64,000 bases of DNA from Kitasatospora aureofaciens. GTDB taxonomy: Bacteria; Actinomycetota; Actinomycetes; Streptomycetales; Streptomycetaceae. The stretch spans positions 44,794-108,793 of the forward strand of contig NZ_JPRF03000029.1 of NCBI RefSeq assembly GCF_001188955.3, given 5' to 3'. Shown one piece after another: positions 15,454-22,824 of the stretch. The position numbers and the translations under genes were made by a program. Under the pieces are notes generated by a model, which saw nothing but the letters and a program-made list of their open reading frames with translations, made no database searches and was not told the origin of the DNA. Positions within the stretch are counted from its first letter, which is position 1. Every line of letters starts with the position of its first letter.

Positions 15454-16173
15454 ATGAAGTTCTCCAAGCGGGCCGGCGCCATGCTCCTGGCGGTCGGCGC
15501 GGGCGTGCTCGCCTCCCAGGGAGCGGCTTCCGCCGCCTCGGTGAGCCCCGACCAGGTCGGGGCCCTGGAGGACAGGCTGTCCACCCAGCAGGTCCCGGCG
15601 GACGTGCCGCTGGGCCCGCTGGGCGGCCACCTCACGGCCGGCATCCCGACCTCGCTGGTCATGCCGCCGGTCCCCGGCCGGACCACCGACAACGGGCTGG
15701 TCCCGAACCACCTGGTGCCCCAGCTGCCCACCGGCAAGCTCGGCCCGAGCGCCAGGGCCCAGCTGCCGCTCCCGCTGGTCGACCGGGGCGCCGACCTCGG
15801 CGAGGTGCTGCTGGAGGCCCCCGCTGCTCCGCTCCAGGCCAAGACCCCCGGCCTGGACGTGGGCAAGCCGCCGGCGCTGGTGCAGGACGGCACCGGCCAG
15901 CTCGCCGACGGCCGGCTCCGGGTGGACGAGGTGGACCCGCGCCTGGTGCCCGCCGCCGTGCAGGCCGTCCCCGGGGCCACCGCGAGCCTCGGCGCCGACC
16001 AGGAGCGGATCTCCGCCACCGAGGCGGTGAACCACCTGGCCGACGCCACCACCGGGACGGCGACCGGTGTGCTGCAGCAGACCAGCGCGACCGACGCGGC
16101 CACCGGGACGGCCGCCGGTCTGGTGCAGCAGGGCAGCGGCCTGGCGCCCCTGGCCGGCCTGACCCGGCTCTGA
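15454..16173 (+). CDS. Secreted protein of unknown function in the chaplin/rodlin island
   Basis: About 239 residues. A Sec signal peptide (MKFSKRAGAMLLAVGAGVLA, cleavage near ASA at 26-28) precedes a Pro/Leu/Gly-rich chain with no cysteine, no membrane helix and no known domain. The C-terminal part has two similar segments (TGTATGVLQQTSATDAA and TGTAAGLVQQGSGLA). ATG 15454 is chosen because the signal peptide begins there; GTG 15445 is possible. It converges on another unknown secreted-protein gene across a strong hairpin. Actinobacterial surface-protein loci often hold such unclassified proteins; no function can be assigned. Confidence 0.75.
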   Translation: MKFSKRAGAMLLAVGAGVLASQGAASAASVSPDQVGALEDRLSTQQVPADVPLGPLGGHLTAGIPTSLVMPPVPGRTTDNGLVPNHLVPQLPTGKLGPSARAQLPLPLVDRGADLGEVLLEAPAAPLQAKTPGLDVGKPPALVQDGTGQLADGRLRVDEVDPRLVPAAVQAVPGATASLGADQERISATEAVNHLADATTGTATGVLQQTSATDAATGTAAGLVQQGSGLAPLAGLTRL

Positions 16174-16180
16174 GGCCCCC

Positions 16181-16244
16181 CGGACGCGCCGGAGCCCGGC
16201 ACCCCTGGCCGACGAGGCGGGGGAGCCGGGCTCCGGCGCGTCCG
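16181..16244. terminator. Bidirectional terminator between two secreted-protein genes
   Basis: 20-bp perfect arms (CGGACGCGCCGGAGCCCGGC and complement) with a 24-nt loop, between convergent stop codons. Confidence 0.8.
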
Positions 16245-16249
16245 GGCGC

Positions 16250-16630
16250 TCAGCCGGGCAGGACGCCGGTCAGCCCGCCGACCAGCGGCAGGTCCTTGAC
16301 GCCGCCGCCCGCGCTCAGCGGTCCGGTCAGCATGCCGGTGCCGACCGGTGCCAGGCCCTGGTCCGGCTGGATCGTCGCGCCGTTGTTGAGCACGTCGGCC
16401 GAGGAGTTGGCCCACGGGTCCACGCGCAGGCTCTTGATCGGCGCGACGCCGTAGCCGAGCCCGGTTGTCGTCCCGTTCAGCGCCTGCCCGACGTCGGTCT
16501 TCGCCAGCGAGGCCGGGCCCGCCGCACGCTGCTGGCCCGAGGTGGTGGCGGCCTGCGCGGTACCGGCGCCGAGCAGCACCACCGCGCCCACGGCGGCGGC
16601 CACTCCGGCCCCGCCCTTCTTCGAAACCAT
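16250..16630 (-). CDS. Secreted protein of unknown function in the chaplin/rodlin island
   Basis: 126 residues with a signal peptide (MVSKKGGAGVAAAVGAVVLL, cleavage near AQA at about 27). The mature chain contains KTDVGQALNGTTTGLGYGVAPIKSLRVDPWANSS in outline and a Gly/Leu-rich end (PLVGGLTGVLPG); it has no cysteine or known domain. ATG 16630 is chosen by the signal peptide; the frame is open far upstream but that part overlaps a chaplin gene. It lies on the same strand as two chaplins and 150 bp downstream of one, beyond a terminator. Confidence 0.75.
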   Translation of the reverse strand: MVSKKGGAGVAAAVGAVVLLGAGTAQAATTSGQQRAAGPASLAKTDVGQALNGTTTGLGYGVAPIKSLRVDPWANSSADVLNNGATIQPDQGLAPVGTGMLTGPLSAGGGVKDLPLVGGLTGVLPG

Positions 16631-16722
16631 GCGGATCACCCTTCGGTGGAGTGGGGCCCGGCCCGACCGGACCGGGGAGGCGGGCCCTGGGGCTGCGGAC
16701 GTCCGGTCCGGGGATGCCGAAC

Positions 16723-16750
16723 TGCCCCCCGGCCGACTGGTCGGGGGGCA
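16723..16750 (-). terminator. Terminator of a chaplin gene
   Basis: TGCCCCCC and GGGGGGCA arms, extended to 12 bp with one G-T pair, about 30 bp after the chaplin stop codon. Confidence 0.65.
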
Positions 16751-16779
16751 GGACGGCCGAAACGTGTGCCGATCGGGGA

Positions 16780-17049
16780 TCAGCAGTCGTCCGCGGGCTT
16801 CGGGTGCATCTCCACGTTGGCGCAGGTGTTGCCGAACGCCGGGTTCAGCACGCCGATGACGTTGATGCTGTTGCCGCACAGGTTGATCGGGACGTGCACC
16901 GGGACCTGGAGCTGGTTGCCGGAGACGACGCCGGGGGAGCCGGCGGCCACGCCCTCGGCGCCCGCGCTCGCGGCGGCGGAGCCCGCCGCACCCAGCACCA
17001 GGCCGGCGGCGGCGGCGGAGAGGACGGCGACCTTCTTCACGTTCTGCAT
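16780..17049 (-). CDS. Short chaplin with unusual C-terminal tail
   Basis: Chaplins are secreted, hydrophobic, amyloid-forming proteins that coat aerial hyphae and lower water surface tension. This one has 89 residues: signal peptide (MQNVKKVAVLSAAAAGLVLG) and one chaplin domain (AEGVAAGSPGVVSGNQ, VPVHVPINLCGNSINVIGVL, NPAFGNTC) with the two conserved cysteines that form a disulfide. After NTC it carries ANVEMHPKPADDC instead of the usual short Asn/Gly ending, adding a third cysteine. It has no sortase signal, so it is of the short ChpD-H type. Confidence 0.92.
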   Translation of the reverse strand: MQNVKKVAVLSAAAAGLVLGAAGSAAASAGAEGVAAGSPGVVSGNQLQVPVHVPINLCGNSINVIGVLNPAFGNTCANVEMHPKPADDC

Positions 17050-17155
17050 GGGGGTTGATCTCCTCGATCACACACGGGTGGAGCGTGCCGGCCCCGGCGC
17101 AACGGGGGGCACGTGCTCGGGTGAATCAGCTGTCGCCGGTGCGGCGACCGCGGGT

Positions 17156-17398
17156 TCAGCCGTTGTTGACGCAGGTGTTGCCGAACGCCGGGTTCAGCAG
17201 GCCGACGGCGTCGATGCTGTTGCCGCAGACGTTGAGCGGGATGTGGATCGGCACCTGGATCTGGTTGCCGGAGATGACACCGGGGGAGCCGGCGGCCACG
17301 CCCTCGGCGCCCGCGCTGGCGAACGCGCCACCGGCGGCACCGAACACCAGGCCGGTGGTCGCCAGTGACAGGACGGCGGCCTTCTTGAAGTTGCGCAT
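17156..17398 (-). CDS. Short chaplin
   Basis: 80 residues: signal peptide (MRNFKKAAVLSLATTGLVFG) and a single chaplin domain with GSPGVISGNQIQVPIHIP, NVCGNSIDAVGLLNPAFGN and the ending TCVNNG. Both disulfide cysteines are present. It resembles the ChpH/ChpE class. It lies 106 bp upstream of the tailed chaplin on the same strand and is divergent, across a 568-bp gap, from a third chaplin. Confidence 0.94.
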   Translation of the reverse strand: MRNFKKAAVLSLATTGLVFGAAGGAFASAGAEGVAAGSPGVISGNQIQVPIHIPLNVCGNSIDAVGLLNPAFGNTCVNNG

Positions 17399-17637
17399 GA
17401 TTCTTCCTCCGATTTCTGCCCGACGGAAGTGAGGTGTCGGGAGTCGGGCGAGCAGGAATACTCACCCGAAGGCTGCAGGGATTTCCGTGAATGTCACTCC
17501 GACGGCGCACACCGGCGTGTTCCGCCCATGGCTCGGGCGTCGACGCAGCCGCCGCGTTTTCCGGCGCCCCGCGAATGCTCCCGCACGGCCGGGAACGGTT
17601 CGGGTGGAGGCGCGACCAGGAATTCCCGGTCAGGCGT

Positions 17638-17695
17638 TCAGGCGGTGTCGCCGAACGCCGGATTCCGAGGGGCCCGCCACGTCGACCGACTTGCC
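17638..17695 (-). pseudogene. Frameshifted chaplin C-terminal remnant
   Basis: Within the 568-bp gap between divergent chaplins the minus strand reads GKSVDVAG (17695-17672) in one frame and NPAFGDTA followed by a stop (17664-17638) in another. This is the order and spacing of the chaplin tail (CGNSIDAVGLLNPAFGNTC) with one indel, and nucleotide similarity to the neighbouring chaplin tails is evident over about 55 bp. Upstream of it the match fades. The first chaplin cysteine is lost. The rest of the gap holds the promoter of the plus-strand chaplin. Confidence 0.55.
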
Positions 17696-17890
17696 GGGGG
17701 CCTCGGTGCCGACGAGGCCGTGGGCGAGCTGCGCATGGGCGGTACTCGATTCCTGATTAGGGCCGGGTTGGATCGTCTTCGTCAGGGAGAACGAGGGAGC
17801 GCGCAGGGGGAAACGGTCCGGTCCGCTGATCACCCGAATGCCGGTCACCCGGGCGGCGTTGGTCCGTACGGGTGACAGTGCAGGCGCCGT

Positions 17891-17918
17891 CGCAACCGGT
17901 CCGGACGGGTCTCGTTCT
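17891..17918 (+). promoter_or_regulatory. Candidate sigma-BldN promoter of the plus-strand chaplin
   Basis: CGCAAC (17891-17896), 16 bp, CGTTCT (17913-17918), 49 bp before the chaplin start. The -35 differs from CGTAAC at one position. Confidence 0.5.
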
Positions 17919-17966
17919 AGATGTCGCACTCCCCGTGCATTTCTGTTGAACAGTCAGGAGGCTCAC

Positions 17967-18206
17967 ATGAGCGTCAAGAAGACCGCCGCCGTTGGCGCGG
18001 CCGTGGTGGGCATCGTGGCCGCCGGTGCCGGCACCGCGATGGCCAGCGCCGGTGCCCAGGGTGTCGCTGCGGGTTCCCCCGGTGTCATCTCGGGCAACCA
18101 GGTGCAGGTGCCGATCCACATCCCGGTCAACCTGTGCGGGAACACCATCGACGTCGTCGGCCTGCTGAACCCGGCGTTCGGCAACCACTGCCTCAACAAC
18201 GGCTGA
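17967..18206 (+). CDS. Short chaplin
   Basis: 79 residues: signal peptide (MSVKKTAAVGAAVVGIVAAG) and one chaplin domain (AQGVAAGSPGVISGNQVQVP, HIPVNLCGNTIDVVGLLNPA, FGNHCLNNG). The ATG at 17967 has AGGAG 8 bp upstream. It is very similar to the minus-strand short chaplin, pointing to local duplication and inversion. A terminator with a T-run follows. Confidence 0.94.
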   Translation: MSVKKTAAVGAAVVGIVAAGAGTAMASAGAQGVAAGSPGVISGNQVQVPIHIPVNLCGNTIDVVGLLNPAFGNHCLNNG

Positions 18207-18231
18207 GGTCGCACCCGGTTCGGCCGGTGAG

Positions 18232-18278
18232 AGCCGCCGTTCCGCGCTTCCCTCCTGGGGCGCGGAGCGGCGGCTTTT
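18232..18278 (+). terminator. Terminator of the plus-strand chaplin
   Basis: 16-bp arms (AGCCGCCGTTCCGCGC and GCGCGGAGCGGCGGCT, one internal mismatch) followed by TTTT. Confidence 0.8.
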
Positions 18279-18328
18279 CCGCGTCCGCTCGCTGTCGGCG
18301 CGTCAGCGCGCAGGTGATGTCACGAGCC

Positions 18329-18357
18329 TTGTTGGACTACTTGTCAGTACCTAGAAT
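18329..18357 (+). promoter_or_regulatory. Possible promoter of the SGNH hydrolase gene
   Basis: TTGTTG, 17 bp, TAGAAT, resembling a vegetative promoter, about 90 bp before the GTG start. Confidence 0.35.
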
Positions 18358-18448
18358 GTGAGACCTGCTCACCTTTCTGCACCGCTCTTGCTCCGCACCG
18401 CCCGGCACCCCCGGCCCGGCGGTTCCCCGCCCCCGCAAGGAGTCGCGT

Positions 18449-20119
18449 GTGATCAGGTTCCGCACGTCCACGGCGAGACGAGCGCGGACGGGCTCGTCCC
18501 GGTCCGCCGCACTGCTCGCCACCGGCGTCCTCGTCGCCACCCTCGGCCTGGCCGGTGCTCCCGCCGCCCTCGCCGACAACGCCCCGGCCCCGGCCGCCAC
18601 CCGCCCGGCCGCGATCGTCGCCCTCGGCGACAGTGCCATCTCCGGGGAGGGCGCCGGCACCGACACCGGCGACGGCTACTTCCCGGAGACCGACACCCCC
18701 ACCAACTACTGCCACCGGCACCCCAAGTCGGAGATCTTCGTCACCGACATCCCCGGGGTCACCCCGATCGACCTCGCCTGCTCCGGCGCCCAGACCGGTG
18801 ACCTGGTCAGCGACCCGGAGCTGGCCAAGATCACCGGCTCGGGCAGCGGCGACTTCGGCGAGCCCAAGCAGGACGTCAAACTCGCCGACACGGCGAGCAA
18901 GTACGACGTCAAGATGGTCGTCGTCACGATCGGCGCCAACGACGACTTCGACTTCAGCGGCATCATGATGCACTGCCTCGCGCAGTACTTCCCGATCCCC
19001 AAGGATCAGGGCTGCCGGGACACCATCGGCAGCGACGAGATCCGCAAACGGGCCCAGCGGGTCCAGCCCAAGGTCGTCGCCGCCCTGCAGAACATCCGTC
19101 AGACCATGCGCCGCGCGGGCTACGCCGACTCCTCGTACCAGCTGGTCTACCAGTCGTACTTCAACCCGATCACCCCGGACATCCGGCGCAACGACTACCT
19201 CGGCAAGATCACCGACGGCTGCCCGGCCTTCCCCGAGGACCTCGCCTGGGGCCACAACTGGGTGGTCCCGACGTTCAGCGACGCGCTCCGCGGCGCGGCC
19301 GAACAGGTGCCCGGCGTGCGGTACCTGGACCAGCGGCGGGTCGCCTTCGGGCACGAGGTGTGCGCGGAGTGGACGACCTCCCCGTACGAGTACTCCAACG
19401 GGGACGTCATCAACCTCTCCGAGTGGGCGCGCAACGGCTGCGACTCGCAGATCGGCATCCCCGGGCTGTGCATGAACATGGTCCGCCAGTCGTACCACCT
19501 GCGGGTGGCCGGCTACCGCGGTGAGGGCGTCTGCCTCGGCCAGTTCTTCGCCAGGCCCGACCAGGCCGAGGCGTACTGCACGCTCAACCAGCAGAACACC
19601 ACCTCGATCCAGCCGCTCACTCCCGGCAAGCCCTTCGGCGACGTCCCCGAGGACGGCTCCTGGTACCAGCTCACCAACGCGGCCACCGGCAACGCGCTCG
19701 ACCTCTCCGGCGGCGGCACCTACGGCGACTCCACCAACGGCCGGGCCGCGATCGGCTACCCGGCGGCCGGGGGACTGAACCAGTCCTTCGTCCTGGAGGC
19801 CAAGTCCGGCGGCAGCTACGAACTGGACTTCAGCGGCAACCGCGGCATGTGCCTGGACGCCAACGCGGCCGCCACCGCCCCCGGCACCCGGATCCAGCAG
19901 TGGGGCTGCAACGGCGGCGCCAACCAGCACTGGGTGTTCAAGCCGGCCGGCAACGGCAACTACGAGATCGCCGACTCGGCGGACCCGACCAAGGTCCTGG
20001 CCACCAGCGCCGATCTCGACGCCAAGGGCAACCCCTACGTCGAACTCGCCACCGAGACCGGCGCCCCCGCCCAGCTCTGGCAGCTCACCAAGCTCGGCAT
20101 CGTCTACGTCCACAGCTGA
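18449..20119 (+). CDS. Secreted SGNH/GDSL-type esterase with C-terminal ricin-type lectin domain
   Basis: 556 residues. A long signal peptide with twin Arg residues (AGLA...AALA cleavage near residue 43) leads to an SGNH hydrolase domain (about 55-375): block I LGDSAISGEGAG with the catalytic Ser, block III TIGANDDFDF, and a late YHLRVAGYRGEG that should supply the His. Residues about 415-550 form a beta-trefoil with ricin QxW-like repeats (QQWGCNGGANQHW, PAQLWQL), expected to bind sugar polymers. The GTG at 18449 has AAGGAG upstream. It probably deacylates an extracellular or wall-associated ester; the substrate is unknown. Confidence 0.88.
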   Translation: MIRFRTSTARRARTGSSRSAALLATGVLVATLGLAGAPAALADNAPAPAATRPAAIVALGDSAISGEGAGTDTGDGYFPETDTPTNYCHRHPKSEIFVTDIPGVTPIDLACSGAQTGDLVSDPELAKITGSGSGDFGEPKQDVKLADTASKYDVKMVVVTIGANDDFDFSGIMMHCLAQYFPIPKDQGCRDTIGSDEIRKRAQRVQPKVVAALQNIRQTMRRAGYADSSYQLVYQSYFNPITPDIRRNDYLGKITDGCPAFPEDLAWGHNWVVPTFSDALRGAAEQVPGVRYLDQRRVAFGHEVCAEWTTSPYEYSNGDVINLSEWARNGCDSQIGIPGLCMNMVRQSYHLRVAGYRGEGVCLGQFFARPDQAEAYCTLNQQNTTSIQPLTPGKPFGDVPEDGSWYQLTNAATGNALDLSGGGTYGDSTNGRAAIGYPAAGGLNQSFVLEAKSGGSYELDFSGNRGMCLDANAAATAPGTRIQQWGCNGGANQHWVFKPAGNGNYEIADSADPTKVLATSADLDAKGNPYVELATETGAPAQLWQLTKLGIVYVHS

Positions 20120-20144
20120 CGCGCGCGTCCACGGCTGACGTGGC

Positions 20145-20732
20145 TCAGGCCGTCGCCGCCCCCAACCGGGCGGCGACGGCCGCGCTCATCGGGTACGGCG
20201 TCTCGACCGGCAGCAGCGCCCGGTCCCGCTCCCGCCGGATCCGGTCGGCCAGCGCGGTGACGTCCGTGATCCGCCGGATCCACTCGTCCGCGTAGCGCCG
20301 CACCGCCCCGCCGCGCAGCCCGACCTGGATCGCCCGCCACTCCAGCGCCCCGAGGTCCGCACTGCGCTCCGGATCCCACTGCACCCGCACCGGGCTCTGC
20401 CGCAGCTCCCGCTTCCACGCCGCCTGCGACTCGTGGACCCGCCGGGTGTAGGCGCTCAGCACCGCCCGTTCCAGCGCCCAGTCGAAGCCCTCGCGGCTGA
20501 TCTCCAGCGCGAGCACCCGCTCCTGGCCCTCGCGCCGCCCCCAGTCGCTGCGGTGCATCATCCAGAGGAACGAGGGCTTGATCCACGTCATCCGGTCCCG
20601 CTGGAACGCCTCCGGGAACCGCCCCTCGGCCGCGGCCCGCTCGGCGATCCGGGGCGGGAAGGCCTGGTAGACGGTGATCGTGTCGGCGGTGTGGAGCGCC
20701 CGGATCTGATGCTTCGGCGGCTGGAGCGGCAT
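20145..20732 (-). CDS. DUF4291 family protein
   Basis: 195 residues starting MPLQPPKHQIRALHTADTIT. The family core is plain: VYQAFPPRIAERA, RMTWIKPSFLWMMHRSDWG and GQERVLALEISREGFDWAL. The function of DUF4291 is not established. An in-frame ATG at 20768 is possible but adds 12 unconserved residues. It converges on the SGNH hydrolase gene with only 25 bp between the stops and no clear hairpin. Confidence 0.85.
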   Translation of the reverse strand: MPLQPPKHQIRALHTADTITVYQAFPPRIAERAAAEGRFPEAFQRDRMTWIKPSFLWMMHRSDWGRREGQERVLALEISREGFDWALERAVLSAYTRRVHESQAAWKRELRQSPVRVQWDPERSADLGALEWRAIQVGLRGGAVRRYADEWIRRITDVTALADRIRRERDRALLPVETPYPMSAAVAARLGAATA

Positions 20733-20885
20733 GGCCGCATCGTCGCGGGCGCAGGTGTCCCGCGCCACGGATTTTCCGGGCCGGGCGGGGAGGGCGGGCC
20801 CTCAGGGCCGTGCCGTAGGCTCTCTGGAACGTCGTTGCGCCGGAGCCGCGCGCACCATGAGCGGGGCGGGGAGTACCCAGAGCAG

Positions 20886-22169
20886 ATGAGCACGGCATCG
20901 AGCACCGAGTCGTCCAGCACCGAGCCGTCCGCCACCGAACCGGCGCCGTCGGCGGAGCGACCCGAGGAGCGGACGGGCCGTGTGCCCGGGCGGTTCGGGG
21001 TGCTGGTGGACCGCTTCGCGCCCGCGCTCGGCGCGTACGCGGTGGTCAAGGCGATCGGCCTGACCGTCTTTCTGGTGCTGCTGGAGCACACCGGCGACTA
21101 CCTGAAGAAGCAGGTCGGCCGAGGCGGCGGCGCCCACGCCTGGGACGTGCTGGGCACCTGGGACGGCATCTGGTACCAGCGGATCGCCGAGAACGGGTAC
21201 GACCCGCAGCTGATCCCGCTGCACGGCTTCCCGCTGGCCACCTACTACGAGAACTCCGCCGCCTTCTTCCCGCTCTACCCCTGGCTGATGCGGCTGGTCG
21301 GCGTGGTGACCGGGCTCGGCCCGTACGGCTCCGGGATCGTGGTCTCGGTGCTGGCCTCGCTGGTCGCCGCGGCCGGGATCTTCGCGATCGCCGAGCGGCT
21401 CGCCGGCTTCCGGGCGGGTGTGATCGCCGCGGTGATCTGGGGCCTGTTCCCGGGCTCGGGCGTGGAGTGGGCGGTCTACTCGGACTCGCTGTTCGTCGCG
21501 CTGTCCGCGTGGGCCTGCTACTGCGTGATGACCCGCCGCTGGATCGCCGCGGGCCTGCTGGCCCTGGTCGCGGGCCTCAACCGGCCGACCGCCGCCGCGC
21601 TGATCGCCGCGGTCTCGATCGCCGCGCTGGTCGCGCTGGTCCGCCGCACCGACGGGGTGGCCCGCCCGCTGACCGCGATGCTGATCACCCCGTGGGGCCT
21701 GATCGGCTACGTCGCCTGGGTCGGCTGGCGGATGGGTGACTGGGGTGGCTACTTCAAGCTCCAGCGCGGCGCCTGGAACCGCTACTTCGACTTCGGCGCC
21801 TCCACCCTGCGCACGGTCATGGACGTGATCACCGGCCACTGGGACTTCTGGCAGTCCAACCCCGTCCCGGACCTGATCGCCATCGCGCTGCTGATCGCCC
21901 TGCCCGGCCTGCTGGTGCTGCTGCGGCAGGCCCGCCCTCCGCTGGTGCTGTGGGTGTACACCGGGATGACCGTCTTCACCGCGCTGAGCAGCAACCAGAT
22001 CTTCGGCAACATCTCGCGCTACCTGCTGCCGGCCTTCCCGCTGTTCATCGGCCTGGCGGTGGCGCTGCGCCGGGTGCGGACCTCCTCGCTGGTCGGGATG
22101 TTCGCGATGCCGGTGATCGCGGCGGGCTGGTACGCGGGCTATGCGCTGTTCGAGTTGGGCATCCCGTAG
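20886..22169 (+). CDS. Multi-pass membrane glycosyltransferase-like protein (PIG-V mannosyltransferase type)
   Basis: 427 residues. An acidic/Ser-rich cytoplasmic tail (1-40) is followed by about ten hydrophobic helices. The luminal WDGIWYQRIAENGYD after the first helix and FFPLYPWLMR are the hallmarks of actinobacterial PIG-V-like GT-C enzymes, which transfer mannose from polyprenyl phosphate at the outer membrane face. Acceptor and donor are inferred from the family only. It stands alone, followed 64 bp later by a MarR gene. The start is ATG 20886. Confidence 0.78.
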   Translation: MSTASSTESSSTEPSATEPAPSAERPEERTGRVPGRFGVLVDRFAPALGAYAVVKAIGLTVFLVLLEHTGDYLKKQVGRGGGAHAWDVLGTWDGIWYQRIAENGYDPQLIPLHGFPLATYYENSAAFFPLYPWLMRLVGVVTGLGPYGSGIVVSVLASLVAAAGIFAIAERLAGFRAGVIAAVIWGLFPGSGVEWAVYSDSLFVALSAWACYCVMTRRWIAAGLLALVAGLNRPTAAALIAAVSIAALVALVRRTDGVARPLTAMLITPWGLIGYVAWVGWRMGDWGGYFKLQRGAWNRYFDFGASTLRTVMDVITGHWDFWQSNPVPDLIAIALLIALPGLLVLLRQARPPLVLWVYTGMTVFTALSSNQIFGNISRYLLPAFPLFIGLAVALRRVRTSSLVGMFAMPVIAAGWYAGYALFELGIP

Positions 22170-22232
22170 GCCCGGTGTTGGTTGGCTACGGGATCATCCG
22201 GCAGCAGACGGGCCGTTGCTAACCTCGGACGC

Positions 22233-22721
22233 ATGACGACGACCCCGCCCGTGCGCCAGATCCGCGACATCTCCGGCCTGCTGGACCACGCGAGCCACGT
22301 GCTGGCGACCCGGATGGCGGCGGCCTTCACCGAGCTCGGGATCACCCCCCGCGCGTACTGCGTGCTGTTCCACGCGCAGGAGGCCGAGCGCACCCAGATC
22401 CAGCTGGCCGAGCTGTCGGACCTGGACAAGACCACCATGGTGGTCACCGTCGACGAGCTGGAGAAGGCGGGCCTGGCCGAGCGCCGCCCGTCCGCCACCG
22501 ACCGCCGGGCCCGGATCATCTCGGTCACCGAGGCCGGCGAGCGGGCCGTCGTGCAGGGCACCGCGATCGCCGACCGGGTGCACCGCGAGCTGCTGGATTC
22601 GCTGCCGCAGCCGGAGCGGGAGGTCTTCGTCTCCGCCCTGACCCGTCTGGTGGAGGGGCACCTGGCGGAGCCGGTCGAGAGCGAACGCTCCGTCCGCCGG
22701 GCCCGCCGTTCCCGGAGCTGA
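22233..22721 (+). CDS. MarR-family transcriptional regulator
   Basis: 162 residues with a winged helix: IQLAELSDLDKTTMVVTVDE as helix-turn-helix, then LAERRPSATDRRARIISVTE as the wing with the typical DRR motif. The start is MTTTPPVRQI at 22233. It lies directly upstream of a drug-efflux gene on the same strand, so it is likely the local repressor, relieved by a ligand. The 103-bp gap after it contains an AT-rich patch with two AGATAG-like copies (22757-22790) that could be the operator. Confidence 0.88.
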   Translation: MTTTPPVRQIRDISGLLDHASHVLATRMAAAFTELGITPRAYCVLFHAQEAERTQIQLAELSDLDKTTMVVTVDELEKAGLAERRPSATDRRARIISVTEAGERAVVQGTAIADRVHRELLDSLPQPEREVFVSALTRLVEGHLAEPVESERSVRRARRSRS

Positions 22722-22824
22722 CGCCTCGTCGTACCCCGGTCCAGGATTCTCCCGAGATAGATAGTCCCGAACAAAACAATCTGATAGCTTCCTTCCCGGT
22801 ACTCGACGAACCGGGAGACCCGCC

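Noticed and set aside
15454..16630. The two unknown secreted proteins as long chaplins
   Set aside because: Neither has the chaplin NPAFGN core, paired cysteines or a sortase signal.
17429..17875. A 148-codon plus-strand open frame between the chaplins
   Set aside because: No ribosome site or signal peptide; the same DNA carries a chaplin remnant on the other strand and promoter sequence.
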